In this document: positions 16,016-23,728 of the stretch, in pieces
How the letters are laid out: every line of letters begins with the position of its first letter
How positions within the stretch are numbered: position 1 is the stretch's first letter
Assembly (NCBI GenBank): GCA_017474765.1
Contig: JAFVGW010000003.1
Coordinates: 62,001-126,000, forward strand
Direction: 5' to 3'
Origin: Salinivirgaceae bacterium
GTDB taxonomy: Bacteria > Bacteroidota > Bacteroidia > Bacteroidales > SZUA-534
DNA: 64,000 nucleotides
Made by a program: the position numbers and the translations under genes
The notes under the pieces: generated by a model
The model's database searches: none
Told to the model about the DNA's origin: nothing
The model's input: only the letters and a program-made list of their open reading frames with translations

Positions 16016-16900
16016 ATGAAAAATCTGAATATTGTATTAGCATTGGCCGCAGGCCTTCTGGCGATGAGTTGCGCCAACAACAGCAAACCAAAAATCGACG
16101 GCGATGTTGACTTGGCAAGTCTTGACATCAATAAAGAACTGAACCGCGCCAAACAGGTGTTTTATGCGCTGCCGTCGCCAGTTGAGACGGCTCACCTGAT
16201 TCAAAGCACGGGCGTGTCGTACAATATGGATCTGGCCAACCCTACAAGCAATGTCGACAAATACACCACAACCGCACAGAAAGCGCTCAACTTCGGCATT
16301 TACGGTGCCGACCTGAGTTACGCAAGCCTTTTCAATCAGACACAGACGGCTATTCAATATATGGCCACAGCGAAAAAACTGGCCGATGAATTGGGAATCT
16401 TCGATTTTGTGCAGCCCGACATCGCCGACCGCATTGAGAACAACATCAACGACCGCGACTCGCTGATGGAAATCATCACCGAAGGGTTCACCAACGCCAA
16501 CGAGTATCTGAACGATGCGGGCCGCGCCGAAGTTGCCGCTCTGATTGTTGCTGGCGGCTGGATTGAGAGCCTTTACCTATCGACCGAACTTGCTGAAATG
16601 GCCGACAACAACACTCGCCTGATTGACCTTGTGATTGACCAGCGCTACTCACTCTCGATTCTCGTGAAAATGCTTGAAACCTACAAGAATATGAGCGGCG
16701 TGAGCGAAGTGTACGGCTGGCTGACCGACCTTCAGAAAACTTTCGACCGCGTGAAATCAATGCCAGCGGAAATAAAGGCCGAAACATCGAAAGACGGCAA
16801 AACCACACTCGCCGCTTCAACCGACACATTCATCAACGAAGTTCTCTTTTCGGCCATTTGCCAGAAGACTGACAGCATCAGAACGGCGGTGGTGAAATAA
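16016..16900 (+). CDS. Conserved lipoprotein of unknown function
   Basis: A 294-residue lipoprotein: signal peptide MKNLNIVLALAAGLLA, lipobox MSCA (Cys 19), then an Asn/Ser/Lys tether. The mature part is largely helical, with a repeated EIIT/ELAEM-like pattern and no enzyme motif. Bacteroidales genomes carry similar single-copy lipoproteins, often beside the ParAB/DUF5683 region. It is separated from the neighbours by a strong terminator at 16934-16972 and is divergent from the HEAT-repeat gene. The function is unknown. Confidence 0.75.
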   Translation: MKNLNIVLALAAGLLAMSCANNSKPKIDGDVDLASLDINKELNRAKQVFYALPSPVETAHLIQSTGVSYNMDLANPTSNVDKYTTTAQKALNFGIYGADLSYASLFNQTQTAIQYMATAKKLADELGIFDFVQPDIADRIENNINDRDSLMEIITEGFTNANEYLNDAGRAEVAALIVAGGWIESLYLSTELAEMADNNTRLIDLVIDQRYSLSILVKMLETYKNMSGVSEVYGWLTDLQKTFDRVKSMPAEIKAETSKDGKTTLAASTDTFINEVLFSAICQKTDSIRTAVVK

Positions 16901-16933
16901 TATAGAAGTTAAAGTTAACAGTTGAACAAATAT

Positions 16934-16972
16934 AATCGGGGCGTCAGCACTGGTCTGATGCCCCGATTTTTA
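16934..16972 (+). terminator. Strong terminator after the lipoprotein gene
   Basis: A 14-bp stem, AATCGGGGCGTCAG (16934-16947) with CTGATGCCCCGATT (16955-16968), has one G-T pair, a 7-nt loop and a T-run. Confidence 0.85.
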
Positions 16973-16982
16973 TGCCATCAGG

Positions 16983-17426
16983 CTAACTGTGCATTGCCAT
17001 CAGGCGGTCGGCGACGATTTTGTGCCACCGTGCCGCCAGCCGAGACTCATCGTCCGACGTGGCTTCGACATTGCTGTTGTAGAATTCAAGGTAAACGTCG
17101 GGGGCATTGTCGGGCACAAAAAGCAACCCGAGAGTGTCGGACTTGTCGACAATACTGCACGTGCGAACGTTCTCTAAATCAACGCACTCGCGCAACCCGC
17201 CTTTGCATCGGGCGTAGAACAGCCAGCGGCCGCTACCATCGATACCGATGATATTGTTGCCGCAAATTTCTGAATTGCAAATGGTTGTGGATTTCTGTTG
17301 AGCCATCTCGTTGAGCGCATTAGTGAGATTTTTCTCGCGGCGTTTGCGGGCGTAGCCCGAAAGCCAGAAAGGCAGGGCGCATAGAGCCACTATGGCCACA
17401 CCTATAATTATTGTTGTAATGTCCAT
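16983..17426 (-). CDS. Small membrane-anchored protein of unknown function
   Basis: A 147-residue protein with one N-terminal transmembrane helix (IIIGVAIVALCALPFWL), a short basic stretch (YARKRREK) and a soluble domain with a Cys pair (NSEICGNN). Orientation and export are not certain; the positive-inside rule puts the soluble part in the cytoplasm. No family is recognised. It is convergent with the lipoprotein gene at 16016, just beyond that gene's terminator, and faces the small secreted protein at 17577. The gap 17427-17576 is non-coding, with a GTGTAG/CTACAC inverted pair at 17455-17495. Confidence 0.6.
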   Translation of the reverse strand: MDITTIIIGVAIVALCALPFWLSGYARKRREKNLTNALNEMAQQKSTTICNSEICGNNIIGIDGSGRWLFYARCKGGLRECVDLENVRTCSIVDKSDTLGLLFVPDNAPDVYLEFYNSNVEATSDDESRLAARWHKIVADRLMAMHS

Positions 17427-17576
17427 TTTATTATTATTTAATTGATTGTTAAACGTGTAGGCACACCACAGCGATTGGCGTGGGCATCGCTACACAAAAA
17501 AAATGTTTTGAAAAAATCAGATTTTTCGCACGGTTTGAAATTTCATTATTCCGTGCGGTGACAGGCTGGCCAAATT

Positions 17577-17930
17577 TTACCAGAACACGCTGAAAGGGAA
17601 TGAGATATCGAATTTGGGAAACTGAATTTGAAATCCCGCACAATTGACTTTGTTGCTCGAAAATGTGGCAAAAAACACCTTTGCCGACGATTTGACAATC
17701 TCGAAAAAGCCGTCGTAGATTGTCCGCTCGTTAAGTTCGCAGGTGCGCACCGTGAGTTGGCTCTGCGGCGGCATCACGCCGTGAAAATCGTGCACGGCTT
17801 CGATTATCGAGCAACCGCTGTCGGGCAAATCGTGATTGGTCTGCTGCAAGCCCGCAACAGCCACTGGCTGAAAGGCATAGAAGCACACCAGAGCCAGAAT
17901 CATCGCCGAAAATCCTATAATGCGTTTCAT
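17577..17930 (-). CDS. Small secreted protein of unknown function
   Basis: A 117-residue protein with a signal peptide (MKRIIGFSAMILALVCFYAF). The mature part has two Cys and a short DSGCSIIEAVHDFHGVM stretch; no family is recognised. ATG 17930 is chosen because the 12 residues upstream (from 17966) do not belong to a signal peptide. It may be a real small gene or a fortuitous frame; the strong signal peptide is the main support. It reads away from the possible origin region at 17967-18212. Confidence 0.5.
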   Translation of the reverse strand: MKRIIGFSAMILALVCFYAFQPVAVAGLQQTNHDLPDSGCSIIEAVHDFHGVMPPQSQLTVRTCELNERTIYDGFFEIVKSSAKVFFATFSSNKVNCAGFQIQFPKFDISFPFSVFW

Positions 17931-17966
17931 ATTGCGAAGATGTGAAAAATCCGAAACCCTGCGCAA

Positions 17967-18212
17967 TATTTTATCGTGCCCATTCGATTATAAAAATGTG
18001 CGAATGGTGATGTGGCAACAATCCCGTAAAAGTTGAGTGCCGCAAATTATTATTCACAAGTTATCAACCGCGCATCGCCAAGTGTTAATATCTTAACCCC
18101 GCAAATGTGGATTAAATCACTAACTTGCACCGAATAAAAATAGAGTAAAACGCAAACGCAATTTATTGGTTTTAAGAATATTGCAAATAACAACATTAAA
18201 TAACTGACATAT
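17967..18212. other. Intergenic region with DnaA-box-like motifs, upstream of parA (candidate origin)
   Basis: Exact DnaA-box match TTATTCACA at 18050-18058, then TTATCAACC (18061-18069, two mismatches) and TGTGGATTA (18105-18113, one mismatch to TGTGGATAA). Genes on the left run leftward from 17930 and genes on the right run rightward from 18213, as expected at an origin, and parAB sits alongside. AT content is high. No repeats typical of plasmid iterons were found. This remains a suggestion; dnaA is not in the window. Confidence 0.35.
18110..18128 (+). promoter_or_regulatory. parA promoter-like element
   Basis: GATTAAAT, three bases, then TAACTTGC. The same arrangement occurs before ppx at 28033-28051. 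TAACTTGC resembles TAnnTTTG. It lies 85 bp upstream of the parA ATG. Confidence 0.4.
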
Positions 18213-19016
18213 ATGGCAAAGATTATAGCCGTAGCCAATCAGAAAGGCGGCGTTGGCAAGACCACAACATCAATCAATTTAGCCGCAAGTCTATCGGTAC
18301 TTGAGAAGAAAGTTCTGCTCGTTGATGCCGACCCGCAAGGTAACGCCACTTCGGGTTTCGGGTTCGATGTGAACAATATCAAAGTGGGGTTGTACGAGTG
18401 CCTTGTCGACGAGATTGACCCCGCAAACGCCATACTTAATATTGGAAATCTTCCGTATCTCGACCTGCTGCCGTCGAACATCAATCTGGTGGGCGCCGAA
18501 ATCGAACTGCTCGAAAAGGCTGACCGCGAGAAAGTTATGAAAATGGGACTCGACAAATTTCGCGACAAGTACGATTTCATCATCATAGACTGCTCGCCGT
18601 CGTTGGGACTCATCACCGTCAACTCGCTCACTGCGGCCGATTCGGTCATCATCCCCGTGCAGTGCGAGTATTTCGCGCTCGAAGGCATCGGCAAACTCAT
18701 CAACACCATAAAACTCATCCAGAGCGGACTCAATCCCAGCCTGCAAATCGAAGGCTTCCTGTGCACGATGTACGACTCGCGCCTGCGCCTGGCCAACAAC
18801 GTGGTTGAAGAAGTACGCCGCTGCTTTGAAGATATGGTTTTCGAGACAATGATTACGCGCAACGTAAAAATCACAGAAGCACAAGGCTACGGACAGCCAA
18901 GCATCTTGTACGACCCGCAGTCGGTGGGTGCAATCAACTACCTGAACCTTGCCCGCGAAGTGCTTCAGCGCAACAATATGACACAAATGGATTCTGACGA
19001 AAAAATTATTGACTAA
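18213..19016 (+). CDS. parA: Chromosome partitioning ATPase ParA (Soj)
   Basis: A 267-residue deviant Walker ATPase. The signature KGGVGKTT (P-loop with the lysine of ParA-type enzymes) is at residues 10-17, the Walker B-like DADPQGNAT follows at about residue 40, and the switch [17 protein letters not shown] at about 127-143. It binds DNA nonspecifically when ATP-bound and is moved by ParB-DNA complexes to segregate the chromosome origin. No N-terminal HTH is present, so it is a chromosomal short ParA. parB begins 2 bp after the stop and the two form an operon. The promoter region 17967-18212 holds DnaA-box-like motifs. Confidence 0.95.
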   Translation: MAKIIAVANQKGGVGKTTTSINLAASLSVLEKKVLLVDADPQGNATSGFGFDVNNIKVGLYECLVDEIDPANAILNIGNLPYLDLLPSNINLVGAEIELLEKADREKVMKMGLDKFRDKYDFIIIDCSPSLGLITVNSLTAADSVIIPVQCEYFALEGIGKLINTIKLIQSGLNPSLQIEGFLCTMYDSRLRLANNVVEEVRRCFEDMVFETMITRNVKITEAQGYGQPSILYDPQSVGAINYLNLAREVLQRNNMTQMDSDEKIID

Positions 19017-19018
19017 CT

Positions 19019-19921
19019 ATGGCTACACCAAAGAAACCTGCTTTAGGCAAAGGTTTGAACGATATTATGGCTAACAAGGGCGCGGGATTGGGGGCTCTGC
19101 TCAAAGGCGGAACGCCGACCAATTCCGACATCAGCGAGATTGAACTGAACCTGATTGATGTGAATCCCTACCAGCCGCGAACTGAATTTGACGAAGACGC
19201 GCTCAACGAACTGGCTGCATCCATAAAGCAATATGGTATCATTCAGCCAATTACGCTGCGCAAACTTGATAACGGCCGCTACCAGATTATATCGGGCGAA
19301 CGCCGCTGCCGCGCGTCGAAAATGGCTGGACTCACGCGCGTTCCCGCCTATGTCCGCACGGCCGACGACCAGGCAATGCTCGAACTTGCTCTGGTTGAGA
19401 ACATTCAGCGCAAAGACCTTGACGCAATCGAAATTGCCATCAGTTTCCAGCGCCTGATTGACGAATGCGGCATCACGCAAGAGAATCTGGGCGACCGCGT
19501 GGGCAAGCAACGCTCAACTGTCACCAACTATCTGCGTCTGCTCAAACTTCCCGATGAGATAAAACTGGGCCTGCGCAAGCAACTCATCACAATGGGGCAC
19601 GCAAAGGCTCTGCTCGGCATCGACGACCTGAACGACCAGAATTTCCTTTTCGAACGCATACTGAACGAAGGACTGTCGGTGCGCGAGACTGAAGAAGCCG
19701 CAGCCGAAATGAAAAGCCCCGAAAAGAAAAAGGCAGGCCGCAGCAAACGCAACGCCGACGACACTTATAAGGCTTTGGAAGACAGTCTGAACAGTTTCTT
19801 CAACTCGAAAGTGAAGTTCAGCCGCACTGACAAAGGCAACGGCAAGATTGTGATTGCGTTCAAAAACGACCAGGACCTTGAGCGCATTATATCGCTGTTT
19901 GATAAACTCAAATCGCTTTAA
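19019..19921 (+). CDS. parB: Chromosome partitioning protein ParB (Spo0J)
   Basis: A 300-residue ParB. The N-terminal ParB/Srx CTPase domain is clear (IDVNPYQPRTEFDEDALNELAASIKQYG ... ISGERRCRASKMAG, residues about 40-110), then the HTH region (AITQENLGDRVGKQRSTVTNYLRLLKLPDEIKLGL) and a C-terminal dimerisation part after a charged linker (PEKKKAGRSKRN). It binds parS sites near the origin, spreads as a CTP-dependent clamp and stimulates ParA. Parallel with ParA and overlapping in operon. No parS palindrome was found in this window. DUF5683 follows 11 bp downstream. Confidence 0.95.
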   Translation: MATPKKPALGKGLNDIMANKGAGLGALLKGGTPTNSDISEIELNLIDVNPYQPRTEFDEDALNELAASIKQYGIIQPITLRKLDNGRYQIISGERRCRASKMAGLTRVPAYVRTADDQAMLELALVENIQRKDLDAIEIAISFQRLIDECGITQENLGDRVGKQRSTVTNYLRLLKLPDEIKLGLRKQLITMGHAKALLGIDDLNDQNFLFERILNEGLSVRETEEAAAEMKSPEKKKAGRSKRNADDTYKALEDSLNSFFNSKVKFSRTDKGNGKIVIAFKNDQDLERIISLFDKLKSL

Positions 19922-19932
19922 CACAGGCTGTT

Positions 19933-20511
19933 GTGACGCTAAAACGCATATCGCTGCTGATTGGTGCGCTGCTGGTTTTGACCATCGGGCTGGCACCCGT
20001 CGCCCGCGCGCAATACGCTGACGGTTTCGACATCCCCGACAGCACCTATCGCGCACAGCATAAACCGAACAAGGCAACGTTTATGTCGTCGCTGGTGCCT
20101 GGTTTGGGTCAGTATTACAATCAGAAATACTGGAAGATACCTATCATCTACGGCGGTTTCACGGGGCTGATTTACTATGCGAGTTACAACAACTACGTCT
20201 ATAAAAAATACCGACGCGAGTACAAGTGGGCGACCGACGACGACGACCGCACCGTGAGCCAATATCCCGCCGCAAACACCGAGCGGCTGAAGGACACGTG
20301 GCGGCGCTACCGCGACATCTGCTTCATCGGCATTGGGGCGCTCTACCTGCTGCAGGTGATTGACGCCAACGTTGACGCGCACTTTTTCAATTTCACCATC
20401 GACAAGGACCTGTCAATCAAGGCCGACCCAATGCTAATGCCCGACTTCACCGAAGTGGCTGGCTCGCGGACTAGCACGCCGCTGGGCGTAAATATTACCG
20501 TAACATTCTGA
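19933..20511 (+). CDS. DUF5683 membrane protein
   Basis: A 192-residue protein with a signal-like N-terminus (LLIGALLVLTIGLAPVARAQ), then two predicted transmembrane/amphipathic segments (MSSLVPGLGQYYNQKYWKIPIIYGGF and ICFIGIGALYLLQVIDANVDAHF). The pattern PGLGQYYN with tyrosines after it, plus the terminal ITVTF, matches DUF5683, a Bacteroidota family often encoded right after parAB. The function is unknown. The start GTG 19933 is used; ribosome-binding cues are weak. It lies 11 bp after parB and 16 bp before the lytic transglycosylase, so it probably belongs to the same operon. Confidence 0.82.
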   Translation: MTLKRISLLIGALLVLTIGLAPVARAQYADGFDIPDSTYRAQHKPNKATFMSSLVPGLGQYYNQKYWKIPIIYGGFTGLIYYASYNNYVYKKYRREYKWATDDDDRTVSQYPAANTERLKDTWRRYRDICFIGIGALYLLQVIDANVDAHFFNFTIDKDLSIKADPMLMPDFTEVAGSRTSTPLGVNITVTF

Positions 20512-20527
20512 TACACTAGATTTTGAA

Positions 20528-22126
20528 ATGATAAAACCAATCATCACCATTTTGTGCGCGGCGGCACTCGCGGTGCACGCAAACGCCACAACACAAATCA
20601 ACGACTCAACACCAATCACTGACACACTTTTTGCCGCCGACACCACCGATTTTGGCTGGCCCGAACCGTCGGACACGCTCGATATTGAGGTTTCGGAAAC
20701 GGTTGACAGCCTGTCGCAAATGTGGTTCGACGGGCAGGCGTCAATCGGCAACGACACATCATTCATCGCGACAGCCGACACGGCGCTAATCCCCGATTTC
20801 CCCGATTCGGTATATCGGAAAAGACTGGAAATGCTGCCGCTCGAAATCGAACTGTCGTATAACAAGGTGGTTAGCAATCTGATAAATCTCTATTCGCACA
20901 AGCGCCGCGACCTGGTTGAGAATATGCTGGGCGTGGCCGACTACTATTTCCCGATTTTCGAGGACATTTTCGACTCGAAGGGAATGCCCACCGAACTGAA
21001 ATATCTGGCTGTGATTGAGTCGGCGCTGAACCCTGTGGCAGTGTCGCGGGTGGGCGCAACGGGCCTTTGGCAGTTTATGCACAGCACGGGGCGAATGTAC
21101 AAACTTGAGGTGAACAGCCTTGTTGACGAGCGTCGCGACCCGATAAAATCGACCTACGCCGCCGCCAATTTTATGAGCGATATGTACCGCACCTATCACG
21201 ACTGGATTCTGGTGATTGCCGCCTACAACTGCGGCCCTGGCAATGTGAACAAGGCCATCAAGCGCAGCGGCGGAAAGCGCAACTACTGGGACATCTACTA
21301 CCATCTGCCCCGCGAGACGCGCGGCTACGTACCCGCCTACATCGCGGCAGCGTACATAATGAATTACTACAAAGAGCACAACCTGAAGCCGACGGCGCCG
21401 AAAATGCCCGTGAAATGCGATACGGTAATGGTGAGTAAAAAGATTCATTTTGAGCAGATTAACCACTTTATGGGCATCCCCGTCGACGTGCTGCGCAACC
21501 TGAATCCGCAGTATCGCCACGACATCATTCCTGGACACATCAAGCCCTACGCGCTGCGCCTGCCGACCGACCAAGTGCTGCGGTTCATCGAACTTGAAGA
21601 CTCGATTTCGCGCTACAACGACGCCTACTATTTCCGCCCCGAGGTTATGAACAAAAAGCCCGAGCACAACACCTACATTCCTGGCCCGCCCAAAGGCGAC
21701 TACAAAAAACTGACTTACACGGTGAAATCGGGCGACAATCTGGGTTTCATTTCGAGTTGGTACAACGTGCGCGTGTCGGATATCAAATATTGGAACGGAA
21801 TGTCGCGCAACACCATCCGCGGCGGTCAGAAACTGATTATCTATGTGCCAAAGTCGAAGGCAGCTAAATACGAGAAAATCAACACAATGACGTTCGACGA
21901 GAAACAGGCATCGGTGGGCAAGGCCACAACGGCAAAGCCAACAACCACAGCCACTTCGGCCGAACCGCTGGCCGACGGCGAATATGAGATTTACACCGTA
22001 CGCCGCGGCGACTCGCTGTGGGAAATCGCCCGCACGTTCAACGTCACCGAGGACGACATCAAACGCTGGAACGGCTTGAGTTCGTCGCGCATCGACATCG
22101 GGCAGAAACTGAAAATCAAACGATAA
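20528..22126 (+). CDS. mltD: LysM-containing lytic transglycosylase (MltD-like)
   Basis: A 532-residue periplasmic muramidase that cleaves peptidoglycan glycan strands. Signal peptide MIKPIITILCAAALAVHANA; SLT domain at residues about 150-290 with catalytic Glu in AVIESALNP and the GLWQFM and AAYNCGPGNV signatures; two C-terminal LysM domains (YTVKSGDNLGFISSWYNV and YTVRRGDSLWEIARTFNV). LysM domains anchor it on peptidoglycan. In Bacteroidota this gene commonly follows parAB and DUF5683, as here. A linker of low complexity (KATTAKPTTTATSAEP) separates the two LysM copies. Confidence 0.93.
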   Translation: MIKPIITILCAAALAVHANATTQINDSTPITDTLFAADTTDFGWPEPSDTLDIEVSETVDSLSQMWFDGQASIGNDTSFIATADTALIPDFPDSVYRKRLEMLPLEIELSYNKVVSNLINLYSHKRRDLVENMLGVADYYFPIFEDIFDSKGMPTELKYLAVIESALNPVAVSRVGATGLWQFMHSTGRMYKLEVNSLVDERRDPIKSTYAAANFMSDMYRTYHDWILVIAAYNCGPGNVNKAIKRSGGKRNYWDIYYHLPRETRGYVPAYIAAAYIMNYYKEHNLKPTAPKMPVKCDTVMVSKKIHFEQINHFMGIPVDVLRNLNPQYRHDIIPGHIKPYALRLPTDQVLRFIELEDSISRYNDAYYFRPEVMNKKPEHNTYIPGPPKGDYKKLTYTVKSGDNLGFISSWYNVRVSDIKYWNGMSRNTIRGGQKLIIYVPKSKAAKYEKINTMTFDEKQASVGKATTAKPTTTATSAEPLADGEYEIYTVRRGDSLWEIARTFNVTEDDIKRWNGLSSSRIDIGQKLKIKR

Positions 22127-22131
22127 CGAGC

Positions 22132-23568
22132 GTGAAACCCATTAAGATTCTGACCTTTCTGATTGTTACGGCGGCCATTTTGGCGGCTGTGGCAATGCTT
22201 TTCCCGAAAGACGGAATTGAGTTGGGCGGCGGAATCAAGTTGCATTTTGATTTTACTGACAGTCAGGCTGATACGGTGCAAACCAACATTGCCGACGTGG
22301 TTGAGATTATCGGCAACACAAGCGCCATTGAGGCCGAACTGAAGGCCGACACCACCACGCTGCCCGCCGACACGGCTGTTTTGCCGCAGCCCGACACTCT
22401 GCCCGCAGCACCCGCGCCAAAGCCCAAACCCGCCCGCACCGACAGGCCCCGAAGCCGCCAACCCATTGAGTTTGCCGACAACGACGAGGTGCGTCTTGCG
22501 CCGTTTTTCGCCGCGCTGGCCAACTGCCAAAACCGTCAGGTGCGCATTCTGCACTACGGCGACAGTCAGATTGAGGGCGACCGCATAACGGGCTATTTCC
22601 GCAATCTTATGCAGAAAAAATACGGCGGCAGCGGCCCTGGACTAATGCCCGCCGTGCCGCCCGTGGCCAAATCGTCGGCCATAGTGCACTCGGCGTCAGG
22701 CAATTGGCGCGTCCACTCAATTTATCAGAAGCGCGACACGTCGCTGCACCATCAGCGGTTCGGCATTATGGGCAGTTTCGCGCAATTCGGCGGCAGTCAG
22801 GCGTGGATAAAATTCTCGCCTTCGGGGCAGGCTTACAAGTCGGTGAAGAAGTTCACGCAGTGCAATATTTTCTACGGCCACGCCGACAGCGCGTTCACCG
22901 TGAAGGGCTATGCCAACGGCGAATTGCTGTGGTTCGAGGACATCGACCCGACTGCCGACACCAAGCGCCTTCAGTGGAATTTTGAGCAGACACCGACCAA
23001 TTTCCGCATTGAGTTCGGCGGCAGCCAAAGTCCTGACATTTATGCGGTTACGCTCGATTCGCCCGCTGGCGTAATGGTCGATAATCTGCCATTCCGCGGA
23101 AGCAAGGGCACCGAGTTTGTGAAAATCGACCTTGCGCAAATGAAGCAAATGGGCCACTATCTGCCTGTGAGCCTGATAATTTACGAGTTTGGCGTGAACG
23201 CCGTCACCAACCGCTCGCGCAGTTACAGTTACTACGAAGAGAATCTGCGCAAGCAACTGCAGTACCTGAAAAAGGTTTGGCCGCGCGCGGTGATTCTGGT
23301 TGTGGGCGTGAGCGATATGTCGGAAAACGGCACCAACGGCTATGTGACGCGCTCATCGGTGCCGAAAGTGATTGAAGCCCAACGCAATGCGGCTTTCGCC
23401 GAAGGGTGCGCGTTCTGGAATCTGTACGCCGCAATGGGTGGCCGCAACAGTATGCCCGTGTGGGTTGAGAGCGGAATGGCGCAGAAAGACTACACGCACT
23501 TCAACCGCAAGGGCGGCCACCGCGTGGCGCAAATGCTGTTTGAGGCGATAATGGACGAGGAAGAGTAG
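22132..23568 (+). CDS. SGNH/GDSL-type hydrolase, secreted or membrane-anchored
   Basis: A 478-residue protein with one N-terminal hydrophobic segment (ILTFLIVTAAILAAVAMLF), then a Pro/Ala-rich tether (about residues 50-120), then an SGNH hydrolase domain. The nucleophile block I is HYGDSQIEGDR; block V His is in THFNRKGGHRVAQM. Such proteins de- or transacetylate cell-wall or capsule sugars. GTG 22132 is chosen: the longer frame from 22018 lies in another frame within the preceding gene and has no signal. It lies 5 bp after the lytic transglycosylase stop, so it is part of that operon and may modify peptidoglycan. The substrate is inferred. Confidence 0.8.
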   Translation: MKPIKILTFLIVTAAILAAVAMLFPKDGIELGGGIKLHFDFTDSQADTVQTNIADVVEIIGNTSAIEAELKADTTTLPADTAVLPQPDTLPAAPAPKPKPARTDRPRSRQPIEFADNDEVRLAPFFAALANCQNRQVRILHYGDSQIEGDRITGYFRNLMQKKYGGSGPGLMPAVPPVAKSSAIVHSASGNWRVHSIYQKRDTSLHHQRFGIMGSFAQFGGSQAWIKFSPSGQAYKSVKKFTQCNIFYGHADSAFTVKGYANGELLWFEDIDPTADTKRLQWNFEQTPTNFRIEFGGSQSPDIYAVTLDSPAGVMVDNLPFRGSKGTEFVKIDLAQMKQMGHYLPVSLIIYEFGVNAVTNRSRSYSYYEENLRKQLQYLKKVWPRAVILVVGVSDMSENGTNGYVTRSSVPKVIEAQRNAAFAEGCAFWNLYAAMGGRNSMPVWVESGMAQKDYTHFNRKGGHRVAQMLFEAIMDEEE

Positions 23569-23576
23569 AGTTTTTT

Positions 23577-23622
23577 TGTGCGCGGATTTGACTGATTTAC
23601 ACAGATTTCACACAAAAGAAAC
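23577..23622. repeat. Dispersed ATCTGTG-type repeat, copy 4 (reverse)
   Basis: The reverse complement reads AAATCTGTGTAAATCAG, matching the copy at 10959-11003. Confidence 0.6.
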
Positions 23623-23650
23623 TGCTCGTAGCCGCAATTTTGAATATTGG

Positions 23651-23719
23651 ATTTTCCGTTTATGGCGTTCCACGAAGCATAAATTTTTGGCGTTCTTGGA
23701 ACGGTATGAACGGATTTTT
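23651..23719. repeat. 69-bp direct repeat, left copy
   Basis: This 69-bp block is 65/69 identical to 25176-25244, in the same orientation. Inside it CCGTTTATGGCGTTCC and GGAACGGTATGAACGG form an imperfect 16-bp inverted pair (13 of 16 paired). It begins 82 bp after the SGNH stop and ends 9 bp before the stop of the reverse-strand ATPase gene. Confidence 0.85.
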
Positions 23720-23728
23720 AAGCGATTG

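Noticed and set aside
17455-17495. GTGTAG/CTACAC hairpin as a terminator
   Set aside because: The T-run is on the wrong side for the reverse-strand gene that ends at 17577, and the + strand has As after the stem.
18213-19921. parS site near parAB
   Set aside because: No TGTTCCACGTGGAACA-like palindrome was seen. The half-match GTTCCACG in the 69-bp repeats (about 23667 and 25191) is not a palindrome and is far from parB.
20786-21667. Long reverse ORF inside the lytic transglycosylase gene
   Set aside because: Opposite an SLT domain with clear motifs; no domain on the other strand.
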